Source of the DNA: Selaginella tamariscina
Lineage: Eukaryota > Streptophyta > Lycopodiopsida > Selaginellales > Selaginellaceae
Reading direction: 5' to 3'
Length of the DNA stretch: 64,000 bases
Assembly: GCA_003024785.1 (NCBI GenBank)
Contig: PUQB01000535.1
Span: 33,939-97,938 of the forward strand
Shown here: in pieces, positions 24,330 to 35,321 of the stretch
Numbering within the stretch: position 1 is the stretch's first letter
Layout of the letters: every line of letters begins with the position of its first letter
Made by a program: the position numbers and the translations under genes
Notes under the pieces: model-generated
What the model was told of the DNA's origin: nothing
The model's input: only the letters and a program-made list of their open reading frames with translations
Databases searched by the model: none

Positions 24330-25717
24330 TTAAGCTTCAGAAAACATACATTCCCTTGCAGTTTTGTTAATCGTGACTTTATCAACGCTTCTTGACATCC
24401 ACCCATATCGAATGGATTTAACATTTATAAAACATGTTGGGTCTTTTTGATTGGGAGACCATGTTTTCTCTAGGCATCCATTATATCTTTCGTTCTCCTT
24501 CTCGTGTCGCCTTTTTTGTGGTTTGAACCATGCAACCTTAACAATACTATTTTTTGTGATTACTTCAGGTGTGTCGATAATTTGACCCATCCAAATAGGC
24601 TGATTATATGACGCATCTGGAGTAATGAGAACCATCATTAGTTTTGAAGATCCTTGCAGCAATCAAAGTATGCTTTAGGTTTTTGGTTCCTTTGTCCAAC
24701 AAAATGTGGGGTTTCACTTCCACATCACTACTGCCTTCTATGTCGTCTGTGCTCAGTGATGTCATTTCAATCTCCTCTCGCCACCTTGTTTTAGGACAAA
24801 AGGGTGTTGCAATTCTGTACTTGTGACAGTAGGCCCTTCCAACTCTCGAACAACAGTCTCCCAATAGTCGACCACATGCTTATATAGTTCTGAGTAACCA
24901 GTTGCCTTATCAGAATTCTTTGGCATCGATTTTTGAACCCATGCCACATATTTTTTGATGCCATCAATAATAACCTCTTTGTTTCCTTGAGCTGGGCACT
25001 CAATGGAATAGGGTCTGGTTGTCCTTCTGGGAGAAGTGGCTTTCCATCCTCTCCACTTTTGAAGAGCATTAAGCCCTCTTTCGGTAACCACTCCTGCTCT
25101 GATGGTCGTAACTTGTACTGCATAATAGGTATACCATCTCGTATGGAGAAAAAGAATTGTAACGGCACAAGGTGACCAACTAAAGAATCACTCCCTTCTT
25201 TTATATACTCCTTGAGAAATTTTTTGAGTCTGGCACCTCAGTCACAAGCAAACACAACTTTTTTTGGAGATGCAATTTTCAAAAAGATTCATCATATGCG
25301 GTAAGGTAAGTGCACTTGTCCTTTTTGTAGAGTTGGAGACCTTGCTGAAGAACGCATCAATATCTTTCATGAGTGTGACCAACCATAAGGAAACTGAGCG
25401 TGATTGTTTCAAACACACCTTTGGCAACAAGCATGACAAGTATGCTAGCACATATCTAGAAAATAAAAGTAAGTATGAGCTTGAGAAACCCTTAAGTAAA
25501 ATGATTTACCTATTTTTGTTCTCGCCTGCACAATTATCCATCTGTAAAAAGCAAATGACGAGGAAGTTTATTTGATGTTGAGGACACATGTACACTATTT
25601 GAGCTAGATCCCTCCACTGAACCTGAACTCTCAACATGGCCATCTGTTTTTTGTGCAGGTTGCTGACAATGCCTCTCATATCCCAGTTAGCCTCAAGTGC
25701 AGATGTGTTCATGAGAA
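24330..25717 (-). pseudogene. DUF7869-type transposase-like gene, copy T2 (5' truncated)
   Basis: The C-terminal half only: coding from MNTSALEA at 25717 down to the stop at 24330-24332, with the 54-bp intron at 25456-25509 in the same place as in T3. It retains MDNCAGENKNR and the HTHED stretch but loses everything N-terminal, including the first conserved Asp region, the Cys cluster and the helix-turn-helix. The 5' break is directly in array sequence (ATTAATCCTGCC). Several frameshifts relative to T3. Confidence 0.7.
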
Positions 25718-27100
25718 TTAATCCTGCCGCTATAGGTTTATGGCCTCGGCGGCGGGATTAATCCCGCCGCTATATGGTTGGGGCCATGGCGGGGGATTAA
25801 TCCCGCCCCGAGGCCCTTCACGCAGGCTATGGGCGGCGGATTAATCCCGCCGCTCTACGACAAACCGAAGAGCGGGATTAATCCCGCCGCCCATGGCCTG
25901 CGTGAGGGGCCTCGGCGGCGGGATTAATCCCGCCGCTCATCCATGCCCTGCGGAATGCGGCGGGATTTATCTCGCCGGCAATGGCCTGTGTGAAGGCCCT
26001 AATGGGCGGGATTAATCCCGCCGGATTCCGCGCAGGGCATTTACAGGGGATGGGCGGCGGGATTAATCCCGCCGCTCATGAGGCTAACCGAGAGCCTGCA
26101 TGAAAGATCCTGCACGGAAGGCTAACCAAAGAGCCTGTATGACATGTCCTGCGCATAAGGCGGCGGGATTAATCCCGCCGCCCGGGAATTCACGCAGGAC
26201 ATGAACGGCGGCCCCACACTCATGCCCTTCGCGGAGGGGGCGGGATTAATCCCGCCGCTCAGGCACTTCCGCAGGATATAAGCGGCGGGATTAATCCCGC
26301 CCCCACCCATCCCTGTTCAAAATGCCGCAGCCATATATATGTGTGAGCGCATGATTTACGAGAGGGCGGCGGGATTAGCTCCGAACCTTCATTACCCGGT
26401 GGCGGATTAATCCCGCCACTTCTTACCCATTGGTATGTTGAATCAATCCCGACTAACTCTGTCTGAGACGGAGAAGGTTTACAAAATACCAATGGAGGGA
26501 ACTGAGAAGGGTGGTGGGATTAATTTCACCATCCCTTACATGGTGGGGGGATTAATCCCGCCGCGTACGCATGCCCTGCGCGGAATCGGGCGGGATTTAT
26601 CCCGCCGCCATTGGCCTGAAGTGCCTAGGCGGCGGGATTAATCCCGCCCGATTCCGCGCAGGGAATTGGCGTCCGGCGGGATTAATCCCGCATAGGGACC
26701 GAGTGAAGGCCCTGGGCGGGGGATTAATCCCGCGAGTCTTCAATGCCTGTTGGAGGAATGAATCCCGCCACCCTTCCTTTTTTCCATTGGTGAGTCGGAC
26801 CAATCCCAAACGTTTCTGTCTGAGACGTAGAAGGTTTACAACATACCAATGGAGAGAATGGGAAGGGTGGGGAAATTCATTTAACCATCCTTACATGGTG
26901 GGCGAGATTAATCCCGCCTCCTTTCTGGAGTCACTGAAGGGGTGTGAGAAATAAATCCTGCCCAGTTCTCTCTGAGACCGAGAAGGGTGGCAAGATTAAT
27001 TCCGCACTCCCGTTCAAGGCCTCCAGAAAGGTGGCGAGATTAATCCCGCCCACTCTTTCAGGAGGCATTGAAGGGGTGGCGAGATTAATCCCGCCGCACC
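25718..27100. repeat. Palindrome array, class 2 (copy D)
   Basis: This is one of the longest arrays, with the highest share of perfect GGCGGGATTAATCCCGCC units. Spacers hold GGCCTGCGTGAAGG, GCCCTGCGCGGAAT and paired GGCTAACCGAGAGCC / GGCTAACCAAAGAGCC blocks. It ends next to the leader of the methylase-like gene. Confidence 0.88.
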
Positions 27101-27210
27101 TTCCATGTGAATATATATGTGTATTAGTATATATAAGTTGCATATCTCATTTTATTTACTTTTATCATCTTATCATAATATTTCGAGTAAAAGCTAGGAA
27201 TCTATGTAAA

Positions 27211-27295
27211 ACTGTCCAGAGCTCACATTTGTGGTGGTTCTAAAACGAAATGTTATCTTTCTTTTGCACTAACACAAATGTGAGCTTCGGACAGT
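27211..27295. promoter_or_regulatory. Leader hairpin upstream of methylase-like gene (copy D)
   Basis: Arms 27211-27233 (ACTGTCCAGAGCTCACATTT then GTG) and 27273-27295 pair with one mismatch around a 39-nt loop. The arms stay complementary in copies C and F although the sequences have drifted. Confidence 0.55.
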
Positions 27296-27397
27296 TAATT
27301 ACGTCTACTTCTCTCTGTGTATTATTTTTGTATATTCGGGTTTATACAAGTGTGTGTGCGTTTTTATATAATTTTATTATAGTGTATTATTTTGCAG

Positions 27398-30300
27398 AAG
27401 GACGATTTGATCAAACAAGGAGATCGAGTCATTAGTATGGAGTCGTCGTCAAATTCTGGGTAAGAATTAAAATAAAATCTGTTATACTCGGATACTTGAA
27501 CTAATCATTTTTGTATTCAGATGTGGAATTGAGGTGACATTAAAGACAAGAGCAGGAGAAGAGATGGGCAGGGGGATTCTGGAATCAACTTGGCCATATT
27601 TTAAGATAAATGGGAAGCGCATTGGAGCAACCATGGTTGCTGTCAAATTAACCTCTGTCACATCTCATGGACAAGCAAAACAATGGAAAGTAGATTCGCT
27701 AGTCAAGCACCCGAAAGCAGGCTGCGAACCCAGATTGGACGATGCTCGACAGATATGCCTTGTTCCATCCAATGTCACGTTCTCGGATCCAGAGGTCGTC
27801 AGTTACAACATTAATTCGGGTGGTTTTGTCGACTTGTGGATAATGACGTTCACGTGTTCACTAATGATGTTGACCTTGGAGTTCTTCTTCAACTCAACGA
27901 AAGCCCATCTATGGAGGGGATCCATCTGGATGTCTACTTCGAAGATCTTCAGACTCATCGAGTAGGTGTATTGTCAGGAGATATTGCTTCACAATACAGA
28001 AAATCAGCAAGTGGAGCAATCTTCCCTCTTCACATTGAAGAAGAACACAGCGACATCATAAGGAGATTGAGAGGTGGCTCGGTCTCAGGTTCTCTACAGA
28101 TCACGTTCAATTTGCTTAGGAAGCTTCGGGAGCTGGAAGAGTGTGCCGAGAACACTAGAACAGCTGCAGTCGGGGATCACACATGTTGATTCGGATCGCA
28201 AAAGAAAATCATCAATCGTTTTGTCAGCTGCACCTGTGGCATCTCATGCTGCAATAAGTCACAAGGAAATGATGTTGGATGATAAGATTTATCCTTGTAG
28301 GGTTAAATATTGCAGCGTCAACCCAAACTTCAATTACAGGCCACTCAACCAGGAACGTGTAGCTGAGCTCATGGAGAAGATGAAGGACGACAATTCTTAT
28401 ACCGTTCCACATAATGCTGTTTTGTGTCCATACTATGAAAGAAGGAAGGGCTGACAAAGTCTGGATCACAACACCAGAACAACTCATGAAGATTCAGACG
28501 GAGAATAAAAATCTATCAAGTACTACATCATTAGTGGCCAGCACACAATAACGGCAGCCCAACGACTTCTCGAGAACACAACAAAGGAACGATGGCAACA
28601 AAACTTTCCGAGCATACCCGTGAGAAGCTGACAAAAAGATCGGCGTTTTTAGCTAAGCCGAATCTCACAATCGAGCAGTACCATAAGTTATCGGCGGAAT
28701 GGGACGCTGCCGACACCAACCACTACAACAGCAAAATATGGGAGAAGTTTAAACACACGCGAGCCGTGTGGGAATCTCTTCAGCGACCACAAAGAGCTAC
28801 CGCAGGGAATACACAATCTGCGGAATACCGGGTAAGCAAATTGTTTGGGCGGGATTTATCTCGCCGGTATATTAATCTGTCTTTTTCCTCAGAGAGTTGA
28901 AGAAATTGCAGCAGTTGATTTTGCCCAGGTGGGCGGGAAGGAAACATCCTTTCTGATGATGTTGATTTCTTGCCCCGAAGATAGGATCTTTGCCAAATGG
29001 TTGGGGATTATGGAATCCTTTTCAAAAGGAACACTGAAGAAGAAGCAGACAAGTGAAGGGGAGCCCTCAGAAAAGTCTGCAAAGAAACCCAGTAAGACGC
29101 CGAAGGCTAAGTCTGTTCAATCTACAAAGGATGTAGACAACGATTTCAAGCTCACATGGTTGAAGCCTTTAAATGGAACAACGATGGAGGAGATGGAAGT
29201 CTTGGCTGATTTGGTGATCGATGGCAAACTACAAATTAATAACAGCAGCCCAACCTCTCCTTTTCATCTCAAGGCAATGGAGTTGAAGACGGTCAGGCAT
29301 TTCAAGGAGTGGTTGGGAATACACTGCCACAAACTGGGTTGGACCTCGACTTCAACATATGAAGAGGTCAGCAAATATTTGCATGTGACGAACGATGATA
29401 TGCTTGTCGAATGGGTGAACCAATCGGAAGATCTAGGCAAGAATCTATTGCACGCCAACGCCAAAAAGGAGAACATTGGGATGACGCCTTCTCTTATGGC
29501 AGTCCTTCAGCAGCGGAGAACCGAATTGAACCTTATAAAGGAGGATGCTACGAATCACGACAAGCCCTACAGATGTTTGTTGTTAGATTCGGAGACTTTA
29601 TGGGGTAACATCACTGCTTGTAGGAAACCGTTTCAATTGTTCGTGATGGATCGGCGGGTGTCAAAAAATCTTTCGACAGATAGGGCACTAGAGGATCTGG
29701 TGGAGAAACTTAGCCGTGCAAGCATATACATAGAAGGTATTTATTATTGAATTCATGCTTGCGCTCTTCACTGATACCTACTTTTTCAGGTATTTATTTC
29801 TTGATTCTTGCTCATGTCACCGATACTTTTGCCTTCGCCTTCGCCAAGAAGAATAGACATCGTTGGACAGGATTTTATATGAACGATGCTAATCCCAAGT
29901 GCATTGATACCGTTGTTCACTTGGTTGTTAGGAATGCGCCAAACAATTTCAAGCTTCCAAATGACTGGCCAGGCATCTGTTTGCACTCCAACGGCCCTGA
30001 ACCTCCATCCGATACACCGATAGGTATGAGTGACGTATTCGGCAATGTACGTTATCCAAACATTACAAGTCAAGCGGCACGGAGCATCGTCAACTTGATC
30101 AGGGGTCCTCACAGTGATGCGTGGGTTTTTGACTACTGCACTAGGGGGTCCGTCTTGAAGGAGTGTTACCTTCGGCATACATGTGTGTTTGCCGTTGAAA
30201 AGGATAAGACCATGGTTGAGGACCTGAACAAGTGGATAGATTGGGTCTCAACTGAGTACCCCAACGATCCATAAAGGCGTATTTGAGAAAGTTCCCTCCA

Positions 30301-30531
30301 GATAAGTGCGATAGCTCTGAAGGTGAATCTGGTTCAATCTCGGAGTCTGAGAACATTCAATCAGATATTAGACCGGAAGTTATCTCGAGGAGTACAGAAC
30401 ATTCGCACACTCCAGGACCCATGGAAACATCAATAGAAGATGCAGAAGATCTTGAACCATCTCACAAGCGGCTTAGACCTTCTTCGCCTCACTCAGAAGG
30501 TAATAGCGAAGAAGAATTGATAATGAATTGA
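27398..30531 (+). CDS. ParB-like / DNA-methylase-like fusion gene, copy D (best copy)
   Basis: Four exons: 27398-27459, 27521-28831, 28893-29736 and 29790-30531, all with GT-AG borders. The first exon is open from its splice acceptor (KDDLIKQGDRVIS before ATG at 27437), so a leader exon is likely. Residue estimates on about 970: shared N-terminal module 1-60; ParB-like domain about 270-360 with YRPLNQERVAELMEKM and SGQHTITAAQRLL; Lys/Ser-rich linker after 480; methylase-like domain about 680-870 with FQLFVMDRRVSKN (site of DPPY), LILAHVTDTFAF and FDYCTRGSVLKE (site of FxGxG); acidic tail. Remaining frame breaks: near 27817 (shared with B), 28050, 28451, 28510, and 30267. ParB-family domains bind DNA and CTP or act as nucleases; activity here is unproven. 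Confidence 0.65.
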
Positions 30532-30668
30532 TAGAGTGATGAATAGTTGTAAATGAGTGTAACATAAGGCATTTTTGTATATTTCTTTTATATTTGTACA
30601 GAAAATAATATACCATAATTTAAGGTCGCTAATTATCATTTTGCAGATGTAATGAAATAATTGAGAAC

Positions 30669-31896
30669 ATGGATTTTTCAGCATTGCCATGAGGTAAGAG
30701 AGGGGTTTGGCGACAATTTCTTGTGCCACATGTCAGAATGACAGAGTTCATGCAGGAAATGGATAATAATGCAGTCAAAACATCGTTACCATGGGGGCCA
30801 CTTCATCATCATTTTTATTGGCTTCAATTCCGAAATTAATTTCTTCAGCGCATGCAATATCTGAATCTTGTAAGGATGATGTACAATTAAATGATGAAGG
30901 GATAGGCAACGAGATAGTGGCAACAGATAAATGTGAAAGGGAGCAAACAAATGATTTGCAAAGTATTCAAGAGGCAACGCTATCTCATGTTACTCATGGC
31001 CATATTGTGTTGTTGGATGTCAATGGTGTTCTGCTTCATCGACAAAGGCCCGAGGATAGGAAAAAAGAAATCAAACAAGGAGATTTCATTCCTTGTCATG
31101 GTAAATTTCGATATGATATTATTTTTCGTCCAGGGTTGGATCGTCTCTTTCAAAAGCTTAAGGAGATGGGTGCGCTTGTGGGGATTTGGTCATGCATGCA
31201 GATTCATAACTTAACACTGTTGAATTTACTTAAGAAACATTGTAGTGTTGCAGAAGAGGTGATTCGTAAAGATTGGATTTTTGACCAGCGAATATGTTAT
31301 AAACCTCTCAATTTCACAATATAAGAAAGGAAAGCAAGCCGTACTTCTTCAAGAATGAAAGAATAATTGGGACTCATGGGAGATCAGTCGCTTAAGGATA
31401 ATGAAGAACGCACAGATGTTAGTAGTAGACGACTCTCCTCAGAAGGCTATGCTCAACCAAAACATTGCTTGTATTCATCCAATCACTTTGATCCATATTC
31501 TGATACTGATATCATGGATGAGCTAGTGAACTACTTGGATACGTGCCTCAGAAAGAAGAATCTCGAAAATTTTTGTGAGCAGTATCCACCGTATCATACA
31601 TTTCCTGAAGCTTTTCTTTCTCGTGATATTAAATTTTATAAAATGAAGGATAGCAACCGGGCGCTTTATAATATTATTCTTAAGGAACGTCAATTCTTAG
31701 ATGAGCCTTTATGCAGACCTTCTCTTATCACATCTTATGTATTAACAAGGATGGCAACTCCCAATTGCATTCGTGAGAGTGTTAAGTGGTGGCAACAACT
31801 CAAGATATTGACCAAAAAGATTTGATTAATCCGGAGAGTGATGATTTAGACAAAATAAGAAGATTTCTTTGTATGATAGGAAGAAAGTATTTATAA
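30669..31896 (+). CDS. NIF/FCP1-like HAD phosphatase gene, copy D
   Basis: Exon 1 is 30669-30693 and exon 2 is 30756-31896 with the 62-bp intron. Motif I region is intact and, unlike A, B and E, the frame runs through RQRPEDRKKEIKQGDFIPCH into FRPGLDRLFQKLKEMG. Single-base differences elsewhere break the frame: an extra T in exon 1, a missing C near 30775, a missing G near 31312 and others near 31380 and 31798. The consensus of copies B, D and E gives one continuous frame. Stop at 31894-31896. Confidence 0.65.
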
Positions 31897-32182
31897 AAAA
31901 ATTAACATGTTGATAAGAAAATGATTTTTTTATAATTATGTTTGATAGTATTTCTTCATTATTGTAAACTATTTTTAGAATAATATGAATATTCTAAGAT
32001 ATTTTAGGAATATTCCTTACTAAGTAAGGTTATTGAAGGATTAATTAAATTTAATTAATATTTAAGGCTTAATTACATATTAATTAAATGATTAATTAAT
32101 AATTAAAACTTAAGTATTAATTAGTAATTTATTTTATATTCCCATTTTCACGTATCATGCCCACTTTAGTTACAACATGCAT
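31897..32182. repeat. Right subterminal region and TIR (32156-32182) of copy D
   Basis: AT-rich tail as behind the other phosphatase genes, ending CATGCCCACTTTAGTTACAA then CATGCAT; the direct repeat ATGT follows. Confidence 0.8.
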
Positions 32183-32186
32183 ATGT

Positions 32187-32336
32187 TTTCTCTAGGCATC
32201 CATTATATCTTTCGCTCTCCTTTTCGTGTCGCCTTTTTTGTGGTTTGAACCATGCAACCTTAACAATACTATTTTTTGTGATTACTTCAGGTGTGTCGAT
32301 AATTTGACCCATCCAAATAGGTTGATTATATGATGC
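32187..32336 (-). pseudogene. Transposase-like gene fragment of element G, continuation
   Basis: The minus strand continues the fragment at 23690-23820: PIWMGQIIDTPEVITKNSIV and KVAWFKPQKRRHEKESERYN. It ends abruptly at a GCAT shared with the AT-core sequence that follows (the core reads TTGCATATATTAG at 61965), which suggests a microhomology junction. Confidence 0.65.
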
Positions 32337-34394
32337 ATATATTAGTACACATATATACTTACACATATTATACACAGTATACATACATCGTATATGAGAG
32401 AAGAGAGACAGTACATATTATGGATCATGCATGGTGTGTATTATACACACAGACATACATACATATTAGTACATAATATTTGAGAGACCGAGTACATATT
32501 ATAGATCATGCATGGTGTGAATGTTTGAGAGAAGAGAGACAGTACATATTAACATGGATCATGCATGGTGTGTATGTATGAGAGAACAGAAAGTACACAT
32601 ATATACATACAGAGTACACATATATACATGCACACGTGTATACACACAGACATACATACATATTACATGAGTAAATTCATTGTGTTACATATTAGGGTTT
32701 AGGGTTTAGGGTTTAGGATGGATCATGCATGGTGTGAAGGAGAGTGTTGAAAAATTATTTTTGTACACACATGTATACACAGGGTTTAGGGTTTAGGGTT
32801 TAGGGTTTGCTCCCAACAAGCTTAATATAAATATTACACATGTAAATTCAATGTGTTACATACACACAGATTGAGTACATATATCATACATGCGTTGAAC
32901 ATGATGTTTTCAATAAAGAAGCAACATATTTCTTCAGTTTGGTTTAGGGTTGTGCATGTGTGTGCATATGTGTTTTTGTAAGTTCTTGTAATGCGTGTGT
33001 AAATTTATGATTGTGTTTATATATGTGTGCAAAACAAACATCGAATAATTAAGAAAATATATTAATAAACACACTAGAACATATTTTAAATTATACATAA
33101 TAATATATGATTTTATCTAATATATAGCCATATATAGTTTTAATAATATATATTAATTTAATATTGATAAAAAGGTTTAACATTGAAATATTCTTGAAAT
33201 AATAAGAAATTAATTGAGAAAATCCCATTAATATATACAAATGTAAATTAAGTACTCAAATAATTAACTAAATTAATTATCATAATCATGTTTAATATTG
33301 GAATATTCTTGGAATAATAAGAAAATAATAAAGAATATCCCATTAATATAAAGAAGATTAATTACTCAAGTAATTAAGGAAATGATATTAATATATATAT
33401 TATTAAAACTATATATACTATATATTAGATAAAATGATGTATTATTATGTATAATTTAAAATATGTTCATAGTGTGTATTAATTTAATATTGATAATAAG
33501 GTTTAACACATGAATATTCTTGAAATAATAACAAATTAATTGAGAAAATCCCATTAATATATACAAATGTAGAATAATTACTGCAATAATTAAGAACAAG
33601 ACTAATTTAATTATGATAATCAGGTTTAATATTAGAATATTCTTCAAATATTAATAAAATATTAAAGAATATCCCATTGATACTAGGAAATGAAAACTAA
33701 ATACTCGAGTAATTAAGAAAATAATAATAATAAACAGACTATGAATATATTTTAAATGATACATAATAATATATCAATTTATTTATTGTATAAGTATATA
33801 TTTATATATATATATATAATATAAATATACTTGAATACTAAGAATGTAGAATATAGTCTAAAATTTCGTAATATTAAACAGCTTGAATCACTTGAATAAC
33901 ATTAAATGCAATTTTAAAATACTCATTGGAACTGGAGAGTATATATGTCAGAGTGTCGGATATTTGTGTCAACTCATCTTAAATTTTATTTTCTGTTCTT
34001 TTTTAAAAAATTTGAATTTCTGACATATGTATTTGTCGGTCTGACATGTAAATTTTGAAATGCATTTAATTTCCACTCAAATTCAGATCTGGTTCTTTCT
34101 CCGGCAAGGGTTTCTTCATTTCTGTATTTTTCACTCTTTAATCTTCTTTTTCTTCATAGTGATCATCTCAGGAGCGAGATTAAATTGGGTGTATATCTTT
34201 ATAGGAAAGCAACGGCGCCTTCAGTGCTGTTTACATAAGTATTATAAACAAATTTAAAAATACTTATAAGATTCACTCTCTTACATTCTCTCTTAAAATT
34301 ACAATTTAGGGGTTTAGAATGCATTAGGATTATAATATATTCCGTTAGGGATTTATACCCGTTTAAATATCCTTTTAACTTAATATTCTAGGTT
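32337..34394. repeat. AT-rich core of element H with interstitial TTTAGGG tracts
   Basis: The sequence is collinear with 61960-63290 and 41400-43310. The left part has dinucleotide and tetranucleotide tracts (TACATACATA) and short TTTAGGG runs at about 32693-32717 and 32781-32808. The right part contains repeated GGAATATTCTTG and AAGAATATCCCATTAATA blocks about 290 bp apart, then GGCGCCTTCAGTGCTGTTTA near 34213. No coding capacity. Confidence 0.65.
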
Positions 34395-35175
34395 AACGGG
34401 GCGGCGGGATTAATCCGGCCATTTCTTTTTCGCCTCTTTCGAAGAGGTGGCGGGATTAATCCCGCCACCATCTCCCGGGCAATGCTTCTCCGCCACTGAA
34501 AAAGAGTGGCGGGATTAATCCCGATAACCTTCTCAACTGATGAAGAGTTACCAGAATTTATTAGAAAGAGTTGTCGGCGGGATTAATCCCGCCAACCATT
34601 TTAGGAGGCAGGGAAGGGGTGGCGGGATTAATCTCGCCACCACTTCCCCTGTTTTAAAGATTTGGGGACAGGATTTATCCCGAGATCTCTTTGAAATCAT
34701 AGTTTTGGAGAGAGTTATGTGCGGGTTTAATCCCGCCACCCATTCCCCGTCGTAAGAATTGTGGGCGGGATTAATCCCGCCTTGGACTCCCTCCGACAAG
34801 GAAGAGCCGGCGGATTAATCCCGCCGCCTCTCTCCTCGGGGGAGTCCGGCGGATTAATCCCGCCGGACTCTTCCTCGTCGAGAGAGTCGGCGGGATTAAT
34901 CCCGCCGACTCCCCTCGAGGAGAAGAGGCGGCGGGATTAATCCCGCCGGACTCCCTTCCTCGTCGGAGAGAGTCGGCGGGATTAATCCCGCCGGACTCCC
35001 CCCGAGAGGAAGAGGCGGCGGGATTAATCCCGCCGGCTCTTCCTTGTCGGAGGGAGTCCAAGGCGGGATTAATCCCGCCGACTCTCTCCGAAGGGGTTGA
35101 GTCGGCGGCGGGATTAATCCCCCGACCGTTCCTCGTCGGAGGGATTCGTGGGCGGATTAATCCCGCCCATCAGTT
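34395..35175. repeat. Palindrome array, class 1 (element H)
   Basis: About 16 units of the 18-bp palindrome or close variants in 780 bp, at intervals of 40-60 bp. Spacers alternate GACTCCCTCCGACAAGGAAG with complements such as CTCTTCCTCGTCGAGAGAGT, so neighbouring spacers can pair. The array ends 147 bp before the transposase start codon. Confidence 0.88.
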
Positions 35176-35321
35176 GTATTAATCAAACATGAGATATTAT
35201 CTCTAAACATAATTATGTATTATTGCATATGCATATTATTAAGTAACCGTAATTCAGATTTCTTAGAAATATTGCATAAACAGATATCATAAATAATACA
35301 ATTATTTATGTGCAGGACAAT

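Larger units (their letters stand above)
23825..32182. mobile_element. Multi-gene DNA transposon, copy D, nested in element G
   Basis: The 8,358-bp element runs from ATGCAAGTTGTAACTAAA (23825) to TTTAGTTACAACATGCAT (32182). It is flanked by the direct repeat ATGT (23821-23824, 32183-32186). The target is a transposase gene of the same family. Removing the element and one ATGT restores the paralogous reading GAGACCATGTTTTCTCTAGG seen at 24455-24474, which fixes both the TIR start and a 4-bp target duplication. Contents: truncated transposase gene (minus), class 2 array, hairpin, methylase-like gene, phosphatase gene. The class 1 array, AT core and microsatellites are absent. Confidence 0.88.

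Noticed and set aside
23255-24460. Apparent 570-bp tandem duplication of AT-rich sequence
   Set aside because: Explained by two transposase-side ends lying side by side because copy D inserted near the end of element G.
25718-27100. Regularly spaced 18-bp repeats resembling a CRISPR array
   Set aside because: The units are perfect palindromes with degenerate variants, the spacers themselves repeat, and the setting is a eukaryotic transposon; no cas genes are present.
32693-32808. A telomere or chromosome end
   Set aside because: Only three or four TTTAGGG units per tract, embedded in a repeated core that also occurs elsewhere.
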